Source of the DNA: Leptolyngbya sp. NIES-2104
GTDB taxonomy: Bacteria; Cyanobacteriota; Cyanobacteriia; Leptolyngbyales; Leptolyngbyaceae
Assembly: GCF_001485215.1 (NCBI RefSeq)
Contig: NZ_BBWW01000001.1
Span: 930,001 to 994,000, forward strand
Length of the DNA: 64,000 nucleotides
Reading direction: 5' to 3'
Under the pieces are notes generated by a model, which did no database searches, had not been told where the DNA came from, and was given only the letters and a program-made list of their open reading frames with translations. Shown piece after piece: positions 1-9,281 of the stretch. The stretch's first letter is position 1. Every line of letters begins with the position of its first letter. Both the position numbers and the translations under genes were made by a program.

Positions 1-291
1 AATGCCTATCTGATCAATATTGCACGAGGAGCAGTTGTAGATGAATCAGCCTTAATTACTGCGCTAAAAGAAGGTTGGATTGCAGGAGCAGGACTCGATA
101 CATTTGAAACTGAGCCGCTACCTTCAAACAGTCCGCTTTGGTCTTTGCCGAATGTGTTCATCACGCCGCACTGTTCCGGGTACTCTCCTCGAATTCCCGA
201 TCGCATGATTGCTCTGTTTTTGGATAATCTCGATCGCTATCGAACTGGGCGACCTTTGCGGAACGTCGTCGATAAATTAGCAGAATATTAG
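1..291 (+). CDS. 2-hydroxyacid dehydrogenase, C-terminal part (5' end outside window)
   Basis: The frame is open from base 1 to a TAG at 289-291, giving the last 96 residues of a longer protein. The segment NIARGAVVDE followed by ALKEGWIAGAGLDTFETEPL and then PNVFITPHCSGY is the NAD-binding-domain end of the D-isomer specific 2-hydroxyacid dehydrogenase family, with the family's catalytic histidine in the TPHCSGY segment. These enzymes interconvert 2-keto and 2-hydroxy acids with NAD(P)H in the cytoplasm; the substrate cannot be told from this fragment. The gene is followed by decayed sequence rather than a co-directional partner. Confidence 0.9.
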   Translation, partial: NAYLINIARGAVVDESALITALKEGWIAGAGLDTFETEPLPSNSPLWSLPNVFITPHCSGYSPRIPDRMIALFLDNLDRYRTGRPLRNVVDKLAEY

Positions 292-307
292 TACGTCAAC
301 TGTCCGA

Positions 308-358
308 GATCCGTTTGCGGCGCTGCGCTACAAAGATTATCGACTTTATGCGTTGCCT
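308..358 (+). pseudogene. Remnant resembling the N-terminus of an MFS transporter
   Basis: Read from 308, the frame gives DPFAALRYKDYRLYALPLV, which resembles the cytoplasmic entry segment (roughly DPFxALRxxDYRLY) seen just before the first helix of many major facilitator transporters. There is no start codon in frame and the helix that should follow is absent; the frame closes at 419-421. I read it as a relic of a deleted transporter gene. The match is short, so this is an inference. Confidence 0.35.
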
Positions 359-406
359 TTGGTACACGGAATGTGCTCGCGCTCTTCCTTTCGGTCATGG
401 CGAAAG

Positions 407-514
407 TTAAGACCTCAGTAAAGGTCGATTCGCATTTTTCAGCAGGTGAGCCGCGACAAGTGACCCACTAAAGCCAGCGCCAACAATTGCGATCGTCAAA
501 CCAGAAAACAACAT
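407..514 (-). pseudogene. Truncated 5' end of an FAD/NAD(P)-binding oxidoreductase
   Basis: On the minus strand an ATG at 514 opens a 35-residue frame containing IAIVGAGFSGSLVAAHLL, a textbook Rossmann dinucleotide-binding start (GxGxxG followed by a helix), then KNANRPL and a stop. Full-length relatives run to several hundred residues, so this is a stump left by a deletion. It lies head-on against the MFS-like remnant at 308, so two genes appear to have been lost together. What remains cannot bind FAD or be catalytic. Confidence 0.6.
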
Positions 515-580
515 TCTCAGATTCCTGATATATAGTTTTATGAATACGGTACATCGGTAGAGTCATCGATCATCATACAG

Positions 581-1372
581 ATGAAATCGAGCGTTTTGAT
601 GAAAGCGGTTTCCTACTTGGCTCCAAATTGGCTGGATTATTATCAAACGATCGCCCAAGCAATCGGTCGATCGCTGCGCTGTGAGGTTGAATTTCGAGCC
701 TGTGATCGCGATCCCTTAGAGGATTTACAAGCGGTCGATCTCGCATTTATTTGTGGTCTACCCTTTATTCGATATTGTCGAATTGCGCCTGAGCGCTTGA
801 TCGCGATCGCGGCTCCAGTGATGCAAGCCGAGCGCTATCAGAGCCGCCCGATCTACTTTTCAGATATGGTCGTTCGCGCCGATCGTTCATTTCAAACCTT
901 CTCTGACTTAGCAGGTACAGTGGTTTGCTATAACGATCCTGGCTCAAATAGCGGCTACTATCTACTCCGGCATCGATTGATCAAAGAACACTGCTCGTCT
1001 CATTTTTTCAAGAATGCCATACAGTCTGGTTCACATCAGCGATCGATTCGTTGGGTGATTGAAGGAAAAGCTGACTGTGCCGCAATTGATAGCACAGTGT
1101 TAGAACAAGAACTTCGCATTCATCCTGAGCTAGCTCATCAGATCCAAATTGTTGAATCAAGTCCACCTTGTCCAATGCCGCCTATCGTGATTGCTCAACA
1201 GTTCGGTCAAATTGATCAAGTTCGATCAGTTTTACTACATCCTGATGCTGAACTACAAGCAGCAATGGCTCGAATGAAGGTCGATCGCTACGAAATTGTG
1301 AACACTCGTGACTATGACGCGATCGCTCAACTCTATGATGAAGTCATCCATTCTCCTTTTAGCCAGCTTTAA
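581..1372 (+). CDS. PhnD-like phosphate/phosphonate-type substrate-binding protein, no signal peptide
   Basis: The 263-residue product has the bilobal periplasmic-binding layout of the PhnD family: a first strand and helix (SYLAPNWLDYYQTIAQAIG, about residues 11-30), the segment DLAFICGLPFIRY (53-65) and the NDPGSNSGYYLLRHRL stretch (118-133) typical of the ligand cleft. Relatives usually carry an export signal and sit beside ABC transporter genes. Here no hydrophobic N-terminus is visible and there is no permease or ATPase nearby, so the protein may act in the cytoplasm or be an orphan sensor. A second Met (residue 7, position 599) is an alternative start. Its 3' end overlaps the convergent TPR gene by 14 bp. 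Confidence 0.8.
   Translation: MKSSVLMKAVSYLAPNWLDYYQTIAQAIGRSLRCEVEFRACDRDPLEDLQAVDLAFICGLPFIRYCRIAPERLIAIAAPVMQAERYQSRPIYFSDMVVRADRSFQTFSDLAGTVVCYNDPGSNSGYYLLRHRLIKEHCSSHFFKNAIQSGSHQRSIRWVIEGKADCAAIDSTVLEQELRIHPELAHQIQIVESSPPCPMPPIVIAQQFGQIDQVRSVLLHPDAELQAAMARMKVDRYEIVNTRDYDAIAQLYDEVIHSPFSQL
803..810. repeat. Example of HIP1-type octamer palindrome GCGATCGC
   Basis: GCGATCGC and its CGATCG core recur throughout genes and gaps across the window; this is one exact copy. Highly iterated palindrome 1 is a known hallmark of many cyanobacterial genomes. It supports the taxonomic call and is not a site specific to this gene. Confidence 0.85.
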
Positions 1373-2630
1373 AGGCGCTCCAATCCGACTCATTTTGAAC
1401 ACACGCATGCTGATAGATTTGATTAAATAGTTTTCGCTGTGTTCGACTTCCCCCAACTGCATGTAGCTTTTCTAAGCAAGGCTGAAGTTCTAAAGCGGCA
1501 ACTGACCATTCTCTTCTCGCATGTGCAATCAAACCTTTTGCAACAGGCAGAACGATTTGCCGCCAGACCGATTGGGCATCTCGTGAAACCTGTTTTGCAT
1601 GAATTGTGACTGTCCAGCTTCGCAGCAATTCATCGACCCAATCTGTGTATCCTGCACGAGCCAGCGCATAAATGTAATGCAAATCCTGAAAGGGCAGCGC
1701 ATGTTCATGTAATCGAGCAGACAGATAGGGCGCAAGCTCATTCCACCGCCGACCTACATTAACTCCTTGTAACTCTAATCTCAGTAGCGTTGCGATCGCA
1801 CCGACTTGATCTTTCGACGAGAAACGATCTGCCCGTCCCCAAACTCGCTGATCATAGAGCGCCAATACCTTGTCTGCATCTTCTAATGCAAGATAGTAAA
1901 GCGCAACGTGCCACCAATTATGCGTGTAGAGCATCGAATTACAGTGCTCCCAAGTGTCCGAGTGACTTTCCATCCAAGCAATGCCTGCCGATGGACGACC
2001 TTGCTCTTCTAAAATGTGTGCGATCGCATGTTGTGCCCACGGGTCAAATCGATTTAACCCGATCGCCTGCAATCCAACTTTCATTGCCTGCTCTAACTCA
2101 CCACATTGCTCCAGTCCAAACGCAATCATGCCGTACAAATAGTGAAGATGAGGATTGCCAGCATTTTCAGGTAAAACGATTTGAGCAATTTTAAGTAACT
2201 GCTCAGATTCGCCTCGGTAAAAGTAGTGGTATTGGGCTTGCTGGACTGAGATCAAATCTTGAGGATACTTTAGGGCGATCGCTTCATGCAGACTGATTGC
2301 TTCAGAAATCGCGCCTCTCATCCAAGCTGAAATGGCTTGAATGTACCATTGTTCTCGCTCAGTTGTACGGGGTGCAGATTGCTGAGCAGCTTTGAGATGA
2401 GTGATGGCAGTCTGACGGGCGATCGCGGTTTCTTGAGACAGATAGTAAGCGGCTGCATAAGCGTGAGCGATCGCACAGCCCGGATCGACCGATAGTGCTT
2501 GCACTATCGCTGATTCAGCCTGATTTCCATAATATAAAGCTTGATCAATGAATTGATCAACGAGAGGAATCGTTTCCTGCGAGTTCACTGTGACATCTAG
2601 CCCTTGAACGTCAGTTGTGTTGTAGAACAT
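1359..2630 (-). CDS. TTC38-like tetratricopeptide repeat protein
   Basis: The 423-residue product is helical throughout, with repeated TPR-like units (for example AIVQALSVDPGCAIAHAYAA and LEQAMKVGLQAIGLNRFDPW). The overall pattern, including the segment THNWWHVALYYLALED near the middle and a C-terminal LPFQDLHYIYALARAG block, matches the TTC38 subfamily. The biochemical role of that family is not established; TPRs generally scaffold protein contacts. The ATG at 2630 has no clear Shine-Dalgarno sequence. It is convergent with the PhnD-like gene. Confidence 0.75.
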   Translation of the reverse strand: MFYNTTDVQGLDVTVNSQETIPLVDQFIDQALYYGNQAESAIVQALSVDPGCAIAHAYAAAYYLSQETAIARQTAITHLKAAQQSAPRTTEREQWYIQAISAWMRGAISEAISLHEAIALKYPQDLISVQQAQYHYFYRGESEQLLKIAQIVLPENAGNPHLHYLYGMIAFGLEQCGELEQAMKVGLQAIGLNRFDPWAQHAIAHILEEQGRPSAGIAWMESHSDTWEHCNSMLYTHNWWHVALYYLALEDADKVLALYDQRVWGRADRFSSKDQVGAIATLLRLELQGVNVGRRWNELAPYLSARLHEHALPFQDLHYIYALARAGYTDWVDELLRSWTVTIHAKQVSRDAQSVWRQIVLPVAKGLIAHARREWSVAALELQPCLEKLHAVGGSRTQRKLFNQIYQHACVQNESDWSAFKAG

Positions 2631-2868
2631 TAAATATCAGTTCATCTATCGGCTTACCGTATTTAATTAGCCCATGTTGCAAACCATTTTGCAAGTAAAG
2701 TGCGATACAAGAACAGTTGATCATTTCAGGGCTTGTCAAATCGCGATGAGTCAGCTTGTAGAAATAGGATTCAAAACATCTGAAGGACAAGGACATCGAC
2801 TCACACCTAACCGGTGTTGAGTATCGGGTAATCTCTTCCTTCGTGCAGCCCAGCGGGATATAGCCCAT
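2611..2868 (-). CDS. Doubtful 85-residue ORF upstream of the TPR gene
   Basis: An uninterrupted frame of 85 codons ends 20 bases inside the TPR gene. I recognise no family or motif in it; it has six cysteines without a zinc-ribbon spacing. It may be a short conserved leader gene or merely an open stretch in the 5' region of the TPR gene. No convincing ribosome binding site was seen. Confidence 0.15.
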   Translation of the reverse strand: MGYIPLGCTKEEITRYSTPVRCESMSLSFRCFESYFYKLTHRDLTSPEMINCSCIALYLQNGLQHGLIKYGKPIDELIFNVLQHN

Positions 2869-2963
2869 GAAATCTGCGTCTAAATTGACTAATTCGTCAG
2901 AGACGTAGTCGTCGAGATGTCAATTTTCGGGCTTTTCTACGAATCAGTCTCTGTGGGTTGAAA

Positions 2964-3965
2964 TCAAAGTGTGGCTAACTTGATTGCACTGCGGGGATCG
3001 TAGCTGCGATTGTCGCGGATTTTCTCATACGCCTCACGCTCGATCGCGCTTAACTCTTTCGGAGGTGCGATCGTAATTTTCACCATCTGATCGCCGCGTT
3101 CGCCTTTCTGGTTTTTCCAGCCTTTGCCGCGTAACCGTAATGTCTGTCCCGATCGTACGCCTGCTGGAACATTCACTTTCACGGTTCCATCTGGAGTCGG
3201 CACGTCGATTTGTGCTCCTAAAACGGCTTCATCGGGTGCGATCGGTACTTCGCAAGTCAGATTGCCATCCGCATCGAATTGAAAGAATGAATGCGGCAAG
3301 AGTTCGACCGTAAGATACAAGTCTCCTCGCTGGCTTGTGTAAAACCGACTGTTACGCCCTTTGCCGCGGACTCTGACTTTACTACCGACTTTGGCTCCAG
3401 CGGGAATCCGAACATTGATTTCTTCGTTATTGACGCTCAGACGTTTTTCGGTGCCGTTGAATGCTTCTGCGAAGGTGAGTTTGATCGAGGCTTCGATGTC
3501 GAGATTTTCTCCAGTTGTGGCGCGATCGTCGGTTGTGAAACCACCCGGAGTTCGATAGCTGGCATTGCGGAAGGGATCACGTCCGCCGTAGGGCGATCGA
3601 CCAAGCAAATCGTTGATGAATTCCTCGAAGTTGTCGTAGCGTCCGAATTCGACATCATCGAAGCCGCCTGTGTTGAACGGCGATCGAGACGTGGAAGTCG
3701 ATCGAGAATAGTTGCCGCCTGCTTGATCAGCTTGTTTCCAGTATTGTCCGTATTGGTCGTATTTTTTGCGCTTGTCTGGGTCAGATAAGACTTCGTGCGC
3801 CTCGTTGACTTCTTTGAATTTGGCTTCTGCGGCTTTGTCTCCGGGATTCACGTCGGGGTGATATTGACGGGCGAGTTTGCGAAACGCTTTCTTAATATCG
3901 TCAGCGCTTGCGGATTTGCTCACCCCTAGAACTTGGTAGTAATCTTTGAAGTTTGTTGCAGCCAC
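2964..3965 (-). CDS. DnaJ-type co-chaperone (type II, CbpA-like)
   Basis: The 333-residue product begins with a J domain (about residues 6-73) carrying the essential HPD tripeptide at 36-38, which stimulates the ATPase of DnaK. A Gly/Ser-rich linker (about 80-140) follows, then the two C-terminal substrate-binding beta domains (about 150-320; [20 protein letters not shown] and [18 protein letters not shown] are the paired motifs). The CxxCxGxG zinc finger of type I DnaJ is missing, making this a type II/CbpA-like protein. The gene is transcribed away from mutS, leaving a shared promoter region of about 240 bp. Confidence 0.92.
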   Translation of the reverse strand: MAATNFKDYYQVLGVSKSASADDIKKAFRKLARQYHPDVNPGDKAAEAKFKEVNEAHEVLSDPDKRKKYDQYGQYWKQADQAGGNYSRSTSTSRSPFNTGGFDDVEFGRYDNFEEFINDLLGRSPYGGRDPFRNASYRTPGGFTTDDRATTGENLDIEASIKLTFAEAFNGTEKRLSVNNEEINVRIPAGAKVGSKVRVRGKGRNSRFYTSQRGDLYLTVELLPHSFFQFDADGNLTCEVPIAPDEAVLGAQIDVPTPDGTVKVNVPAGVRSGQTLRLRGKGWKNQKGERGDQMVKITIAPPKELSAIEREAYEKIRDNRSYDPRSAIKLATL

Positions 3966-4172
3966 TCGCTCATCCCCTCGTAAACAATATCGTTAAGGTT
4001 TATGGACATCCTAAATGCAGAATGCCCGATTTCATGTATCTCTAGGCTAACAAACTTGGTTCTGTTGCCTGAGAAAATTCTGATAGGAATTTCCGAACTC
4101 GATCGAGTCGGGATGTTTCGCCTCAAGCTGTCCCCAGTTGATCCACGCTAAAATAATTGGGCTGATGCTAAA

Positions 4173-4194
4173 TTTTAGTAATATTGTACTAAAA
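4173..4194. promoter_or_regulatory. Inverted repeat with a LexA-box-like core ahead of mutS
   Basis: TTTTAGTA and TACTAAAA form a perfect 8-bp inverted repeat around a 6-base spacer, ending 8 bases before the mutS ATG. The core at 4177-4190 (AGTAATATTGTACT) agrees at 13 of 14 positions with the cyanobacterial LexA consensus as I recall it (RGTACNNNDGTWCB), the miss being A for C at 4181. It could be an operator for LexA or another dimeric repressor, or a hairpin in the leader. Binding is inference. Confidence 0.45.
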
Positions 4195-4202
4195 ATTGTT
4201 TC

Positions 4203-6875
4203 ATGACTGTTCCCGCTGCTCAACCTGATCCGACTCAAGGCGTGCCCGATCGCTTAATCAAGCATTCGGTGCGATACGCTGATCATCGCGCTGTAAAACG
4301 TGACCATCTCACCCCGATGATGCGGCATTATGCGGATCTTAAAGACCAGTATCCTCATGCGCTCTTGGTGTATCGAGTGGGCGATTTTTATGAAACATTC
4401 TTCCAAGATGCGCTGATTGTTTCGCGTGAGTTGGAGATTGTTCTGACTTCTAAAGATGGCGGAAAAGAAGTCGGGCGGGTTCCATTGTCGGGCATTCCGC
4501 ATCATGCGCTCGATCGCTATTCGGCGCAGCTCGTTGAAAAAGGATATGCGATCGCGGTTTGTGATCAAGTCGAAGATCCAAATGAAGCACAGGGATTAGT
4601 CAGGCGCGAAGTGACTCGCGTGATTACTCCGGGAACGATTCTCGAAGAAGGAATGCTGAATGCGAAACGCAATAATTTTTTAGCGGCAATTGTAATCGCT
4701 GGAAATCATTGGGGATTGGCATACGCAGATATTTCAACTGGGGAATTTCTCACCACACAATCGAGCGAACTTGATCAACTCAGCAGTGAATTGATGCGGT
4801 TACAGCCTGCGGAAGTTTTGATCCCAACCAATGCACCAGATTTAGGTGGATTATTGCGACCGGGACAGCGATCGTCCCATATTCCTGAGAGTTTACCGAC
4901 GCAATTTTGTTACACATTGCGATCGCAATCTCCATTCTCTCAAGCCGAAGCCCGTCAGCGATTGATCGAACGGTTTAAAGTGCGATCGCTTGAAGGAATG
5001 GGCTGTGAACATTTACCGTTAGCGGTTCGGGCTGCGGGCGGACTGCTCGAATACATCGAATCGACTTCGGAACGCAATGTTTTAGATACGACGAAATCGA
5101 AAAATTCAGAGCCAACTCAGGTTCCACTCCAGCCGATTTGCACCTATACAATTACTGAGTATTTGACACTCGATCCGCAAACTCGACGCAATTTAGAAAT
5201 CACTCAGACTGTTCGCGATGGAACGTTTCACGGATCGTTACTGTGGGCAGTCGATCGTACAGAAACCCCGATGGGAAGCCGCGCTCTGAGACGTTGGTTA
5301 TTACAGCCGTTGTTGAATCTCGACGAAATCGAGGCGCGTCAGGACACGATCGAGGAATTAGTAAAAGATGGTGTTCTGCGAGAAGACCTCCAACAAATGC
5401 TGAACCAGATCTATGATTTGGAGCGCTTAGCAGGTCGAGCGGGATCAGGAACGGCTACCCCGCGTGATTTGGTCAACATTGCAGAATCGCTGAGCAAACT
5501 ACCAGAATTAGCGCGTTTAGTTGCTAGAGCAAAATCTTCCCACTTACGAGCTTTGCAGCACGTTCCGCCCATTCTCGAACAGTTAGGACAGAATCTTTTA
5601 GCTCATTTCGTCGAACGTCCGCCGCTTGCGATTAAAGAAGGTGGACTGATTCGATCGAACATTGTGCAGCAACTTGACGAGATGCGCTCTCAAGCCGCAG
5701 AAGACGAGAAGTGGTTAGCGGAACTAGAAAAAAATGAGCGCGATCGTACTGGAATTCAAACGCTGAAAGTCGGATACAACAAAGCTTTCGGTTATTACAT
5801 TAGTATCTCTCGTACCAAAGCTCAACAATGTCCCGAAGGTTACGAACGCAAGCAAACGTTAACCAACGAAGAACGGTTTACCATGCCGGAACTGAAGACC
5901 CGCGAAAACCGGATTATGAATGCTCGGCGCGAAATTGGTGAGCTTGAGTATGAGATTTTTGCAGAACTGCGATCGAACGTCGGAGAACAAGCCGAACTCA
6001 TCCGCAAAGTCGCTCACAGAGTCGCCGCCGTTGACGCGCTCACGGGACTGGCTGAACTTGCAGTGTTCAAGAATTTTTGCCGTCCGAAGCTTTCAGCGGG
6101 GCGAGAAATCTCGATCGTCGAAGGTCGTCACCCGGTCGTGGAGCAATCTTTACCTGCTGGCTTCTTCGTGCCAAATTCCGCTGAACTTGGCTCACCTGCG
6201 CCCGATCTGATTGTGTTAACCGGACCAAATGCAAGTGGAAAAAGCTGCTATCTCCGACAAATTGGTTTGATTCAACTCTTAGCGCAAACGGGTAGCTTTG
6301 TTCCCGCAGATTTCGCCCGATTGGGAATCTGCGATCGTATTTTTACCCGCGTCGGTGCTGTCGATGATCTCGCCACCGGACAATCAACGTTCATGGTGGA
6401 AATGAATGAAACGGCAAATATTCTCAATCATGCAACGGATCGATCACTGGTTCTTTTAGACGAAATTGGACGCGGAACCGCAACCTTTGATGGATTGTCG
6501 ATCGCTTGGGCAGTCGCAGAACATTTGGCGACCGAAATCCGCGCCCGAACGATTTTTGCCACGCACTATCACGAACTGAACGAACTCGCATCGATTCTGT
6601 CGAATGTGGCGAACTATCAAGTGACAGTACGCGAGATGCCAGAGCAAATCATTTTCCTGCACAAAGTCCAACCCGGAGGAGCCGATCGCTCTTACGGCAT
6701 CGAAGCTGGAAGACTTGCAGGCTTACCGAGTTCGGTCATCGATCGAGCACGGCAAGTCATGACCCAGATTGAGAAACACAGCAAAATCGCGATCGGACTT
6801 CGCAAAACTAAATCCAAACCTGCTGAACTTCCGAAAGATCCCACACAGCAACTCGATATCTTTGGCGATTCCTAA
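4203..6875 (+). CDS. mutS: DNA mismatch repair protein MutS
   Basis: The 890-residue product has the full MutS architecture. The mismatch-recognition domain carries VGDFYETF, the Phe-x-Glu wedge that stacks on the mispaired base. Connector, lever and clamp domains follow, then the ABC-type ATPase with Walker [10 protein letters not shown] (about residue 673) and Walker [12 protein letters not shown] (about 753). It binds mismatches and small loops in new DNA and recruits MutL. The C-terminus ends QQLDIFGDS, where QLDIF fits a sliding-clamp (DnaN) binding motif. The ATG at 4203 lies directly after the inverted repeat at 4173-4194. The length is normal for MutS1. Confidence 0.97.
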   Translation: MTVPAAQPDPTQGVPDRLIKHSVRYADHRAVKRDHLTPMMRHYADLKDQYPHALLVYRVGDFYETFFQDALIVSRELEIVLTSKDGGKEVGRVPLSGIPHHALDRYSAQLVEKGYAIAVCDQVEDPNEAQGLVRREVTRVITPGTILEEGMLNAKRNNFLAAIVIAGNHWGLAYADISTGEFLTTQSSELDQLSSELMRLQPAEVLIPTNAPDLGGLLRPGQRSSHIPESLPTQFCYTLRSQSPFSQAEARQRLIERFKVRSLEGMGCEHLPLAVRAAGGLLEYIESTSERNVLDTTKSKNSEPTQVPLQPICTYTITEYLTLDPQTRRNLEITQTVRDGTFHGSLLWAVDRTETPMGSRALRRWLLQPLLNLDEIEARQDTIEELVKDGVLREDLQQMLNQIYDLERLAGRAGSGTATPRDLVNIAESLSKLPELARLVARAKSSHLRALQHVPPILEQLGQNLLAHFVERPPLAIKEGGLIRSNIVQQLDEMRSQAAEDEKWLAELEKNERDRTGIQTLKVGYNKAFGYYISISRTKAQQCPEGYERKQTLTNEERFTMPELKTRENRIMNARREIGELEYEIFAELRSNVGEQAELIRKVAHRVAAVDALTGLAELAVFKNFCRPKLSAGREISIVEGRHPVVEQSLPAGFFVPNSAELGSPAPDLIVLTGPNASGKSCYLRQIGLIQLLAQTGSFVPADFARLGICDRIFTRVGAVDDLATGQSTFMVEMNETANILNHATDRSLVLLDEIGRGTATFDGLSIAWAVAEHLATEIRARTIFATHYHELNELASILSNVANYQVTVREMPEQIIFLHKVQPGGADRSYGIEAGRLAGLPSSVIDRARQVMTQIEKHSKIAIGLRKTKSKPAELPKDPTQQLDIFGDS

Positions 6876-6887
6876 TCTTTTTTAGGA
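6870..6887. terminator. Possible short hairpin between convergent mutS and PAS-GGDEF-EAL genes
   Basis: TCCTAA and TTAGGA form a 6-bp inverted repeat with a T-rich loop spanning the mutS stop codon in the 27-bp convergent gap. The stem is weak and AT-rich, so terminator activity is only plausible. Confidence 0.25.
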
Positions 6888-6902
6888 TTTGCGGCGAGTT
6901 CG

Positions 6903-9104
6903 TTAAACATCTTCCGCTAATCTGCCATTAGAAGGCGAAATCCGAGTCAAATGTAAAAACGGTTGAGATTGCGGAATCAATTTTGCCGCATCGATTCGAG
7001 TGAGCGGTTTCGAGAAGAGATAGCCCTGAGCATATTCGCATTTCAGCGCTTTTAGCTGTGCGAGTTGCTTTGTTGTTTCCACCCCTTCCGCGACCACATC
7101 CATGCCTAAATTCCATGCCAGTGTGATGATGGTGCGAACGAGTTCCAACTTCTCGCCATCGACATCAACGCGGCTGACAAAAGAGCGATCGATTTTCAGC
7201 ACGTCCATCGGGAAGCGATACAGATACCCTAATGAAGAATAACCTGTACCAAAGTCATCGACTGAAAGCTGAATGCCCATCGCTTTGAGTTGGAGCAACA
7301 TATCCATTGCGGATTCGGTGTTCTCCATGATCGCGCTTTCGGTAATTTCGAGCTTGATACAGTGGGCATCGACTCCAGTATCCGCGAGAATTTGCCGGAT
7401 TTGATTGATCAAACTCGGCTGTGAGAATTGCCGACTGGAGAGGTTGACGCTAATCGTTAAGGGCGGCTCAGAAGCGAATTCCTCTTGCCAGTGTTTGAGT
7501 TGGCGACAAGCTTCACGGAGTACCCACTGTCCGAGCGGAATAATCAATCCGGTTTCTTCAGCGATCGGCACAAATTTTGCAGGTGAAATGATTCCTTGTT
7601 CTGGATGCTGCCACCGCACCAATGCCTCAAACCCCAGAATTCGCCCGGTTGCGAGTGCCACGATCGGCTGATAGTACAATTCAAAATCCTGCCGCTCAAC
7701 TGCTTTTCGCAAATCATTTTCGAGCTGCATCAACGCGACGACATGCGTGTGCATATCGGTATCAAAAACCTCGTGACACGCTTTCCCTTGAGCTTTAGCA
7801 CGATACATCGCAATATCGGCTCCTCGGAGCAAATCTTCGGGTCGATCGAAGTCGGTCGAAGAAAGCATGATGCCAATACTGGCAGAGGTAAATACCTCAT
7901 GACCATTCAAGTTAAACGGGGTTGAAAGGGCTTGCTGAACTCGTTCTGCAACTTTCGTCGCGTCGTTATCACTTTGAATGTTCTCAAGCAGAATGGTAAA
8001 TTCATCCCCACCGAGTCTTGCAACCGTATCGTTTTTACTGAGGCAAGATTCTAATCGACGGGCGATCGCAACTAATAGCTGATCCCCGATCATGTGCCCC
8101 AAGCTGTCATTGATCACTTTGAAGCGATCGAGATCCAGAAACAACAATGCAAATCGGCAAGCTGGATTTTCATTTGCCCGTTCGACCGTTTGGCTCAATC
8201 GCTCCATGAATAGCAATCGATTCGGCAATCCAGTCAGCGAATCGTGGAACGCATTGCGCCGGAGTTGTTCTTCAACGATTTTTCGTTCGGTGACTTCTCG
8301 CATCACAGAGACAAAATGGGTGACTTGTCCCTGTTCGTTGCGAATTGGAACCATGTTGACATCGACCCAGAAATGCGTCCTGTTTTTGCGATAGAGAATG
8401 ACTTCGGCGCGGACGGGTTCATGAGTGCTTAAAGCAGCTCGAATGCGATCGATTTCCGTACTAGAAGTCTTTTCTCCTAGCAGCACGATCGCTGATTTAC
8501 CGATCGCTTCACCGGATGAGTAGCCAGTGGTGCGCGAAAACGCATCGTTCACATAGATAATTCTTAGGCTCAAAGGATCGTCGATCGCTTCTTCGGTTTG
8601 CGAAATCATCACAATTTCATTCGCATTTACGACCACGGATTCTAGTAAGCGGAGGTATTCTTCGAGCCATTTGCGCTCGGTAATATCTTTGAGCGTGATC
8701 AGCGTTCCGGTCGGTTCTCCAGCAGCATTGCAGAGCAGGGTTGCATTCACTTCCGCCCAGAATTTGCGTCCATCTTTGCGGCGGAGTTGACCTTCTTTCC
8801 AGCCGTAGAAGGGTTGGGTGTCTTCAGATGAGCCTTGAAAATCGAACCAGCCTTCGATCGCGTGAAAAAAGTGATGGGCGGACTTCCCAACCATATCGGC
8901 AACCGAGCAGCCGACTAATTTCGCTAGTCGTGAATTCACGTATCGCACCTGATCCTGCAAATCAGTGATGACAACTCCATCATTGAGATTTTCAACAACG
9001 GTTTGAAGCAGCCACTCGGATTCTTTGATTACAGGGGATGCAGGATTGGGGTTTACTGCCGGATTGGAAGGATTAGAAGTCTCCAGATCGATCGACTTTG
9101 CCAT
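6903..9104 (-). CDS. PAS-PAS-GGDEF-EAL cyclic-di-GMP turnover protein
   Basis: The protein has two PAS/PAC sensor modules (about residues 40-160 and 165-290, counted from an upstream GTG), a GGDEF domain with intact GGDEF at about 377-381, and an EAL domain with intact EALVR at about 505 plus DDFGTGYSS and AEGVET. Both c-di-GMP synthesis and hydrolysis motifs look competent; an RxxD inhibitory site is not evident before GGDEF. No membrane segment is seen, so it is probably cytosolic and senses a ligand or redox state through PAS. I prefer the ATG at 9104, preceded by AAGG, over the GTG at 9140. It is the only c-di-GMP gene in the window. Confidence 0.93.
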   Translation of the reverse strand: MAKSIDLETSNPSNPAVNPNPASPVIKESEWLLQTVVENLNDGVVITDLQDQVRYVNSRLAKLVGCSVADMVGKSAHHFFHAIEGWFDFQGSSEDTQPFYGWKEGQLRRKDGRKFWAEVNATLLCNAAGEPTGTLITLKDITERKWLEEYLRLLESVVVNANEIVMISQTEEAIDDPLSLRIIYVNDAFSRTTGYSSGEAIGKSAIVLLGEKTSSTEIDRIRAALSTHEPVRAEVILYRKNRTHFWVDVNMVPIRNEQGQVTHFVSVMREVTERKIVEEQLRRNAFHDSLTGLPNRLLFMERLSQTVERANENPACRFALLFLDLDRFKVINDSLGHMIGDQLLVAIARRLESCLSKNDTVARLGGDEFTILLENIQSDNDATKVAERVQQALSTPFNLNGHEVFTSASIGIMLSSTDFDRPEDLLRGADIAMYRAKAQGKACHEVFDTDMHTHVVALMQLENDLRKAVERQDFELYYQPIVALATGRILGFEALVRWQHPEQGIISPAKFVPIAEETGLIIPLGQWVLREACRQLKHWQEEFASEPPLTISVNLSSRQFSQPSLINQIRQILADTGVDAHCIKLEITESAIMENTESAMDMLLQLKAMGIQLSVDDFGTGYSSLGYLYRFPMDVLKIDRSFVSRVDVDGEKLELVRTIITLAWNLGMDVVAEGVETTKQLAQLKALKCEYAQGYLFSKPLTRIDAAKLIPQSQPFLHLTRISPSNGRLAEDV

Positions 9105-9181
9105 GCCTGCTACCTTGGAAAAATGACGCAATAGAAACACACCTGGAAGGCGGTGAATTTCTGATGGGGGTGAATGAAGTA

Positions 9182-9202
9182 TTTCACGCGGAATCCGTGA
9201 AA
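9182..9202. promoter_or_regulatory. 21-bp inverted repeat upstream of the GGDEF-EAL gene
   Basis: TTTCACG and CGTGAAA form perfect 7-bp arms around a 7-base spacer, 80-100 bases before the preferred start of the minus-strand c-di-GMP gene. The size suits an operator for a dimeric regulator. Just beyond it, at about 9209-9234, lies an imperfect hairpin (CGCACCTTTTT against AAAAAGTGCG) that could end the upstream hydrolase transcript. Function is inferred only from symmetry. Confidence 0.3.
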
Positions 9203-9281
9203 AACGATCGCACCTTTTTGAATGAAAAAGTGCGGTGTTTCTGTGCTCAGTCTGCCCACGATCGCGCTCTGGAGAACGCCT

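Noticed and set aside
1790-2194. 134-codon plus-strand ORF
   Set aside because: It is antisense to the TTC38-like gene and has no recognisable domain.
2869-2963. Possible RNA element between the DnaJ-type gene and the small ORF
   Set aside because: No stable symmetric structure or known motif could be made out by eye.
3291-3788. 165-codon plus-strand ORF
   Set aside because: It lies entirely antisense to the DnaJ-type gene, has no family features and no ribosome binding site; the minus-strand product carries a clear J domain.
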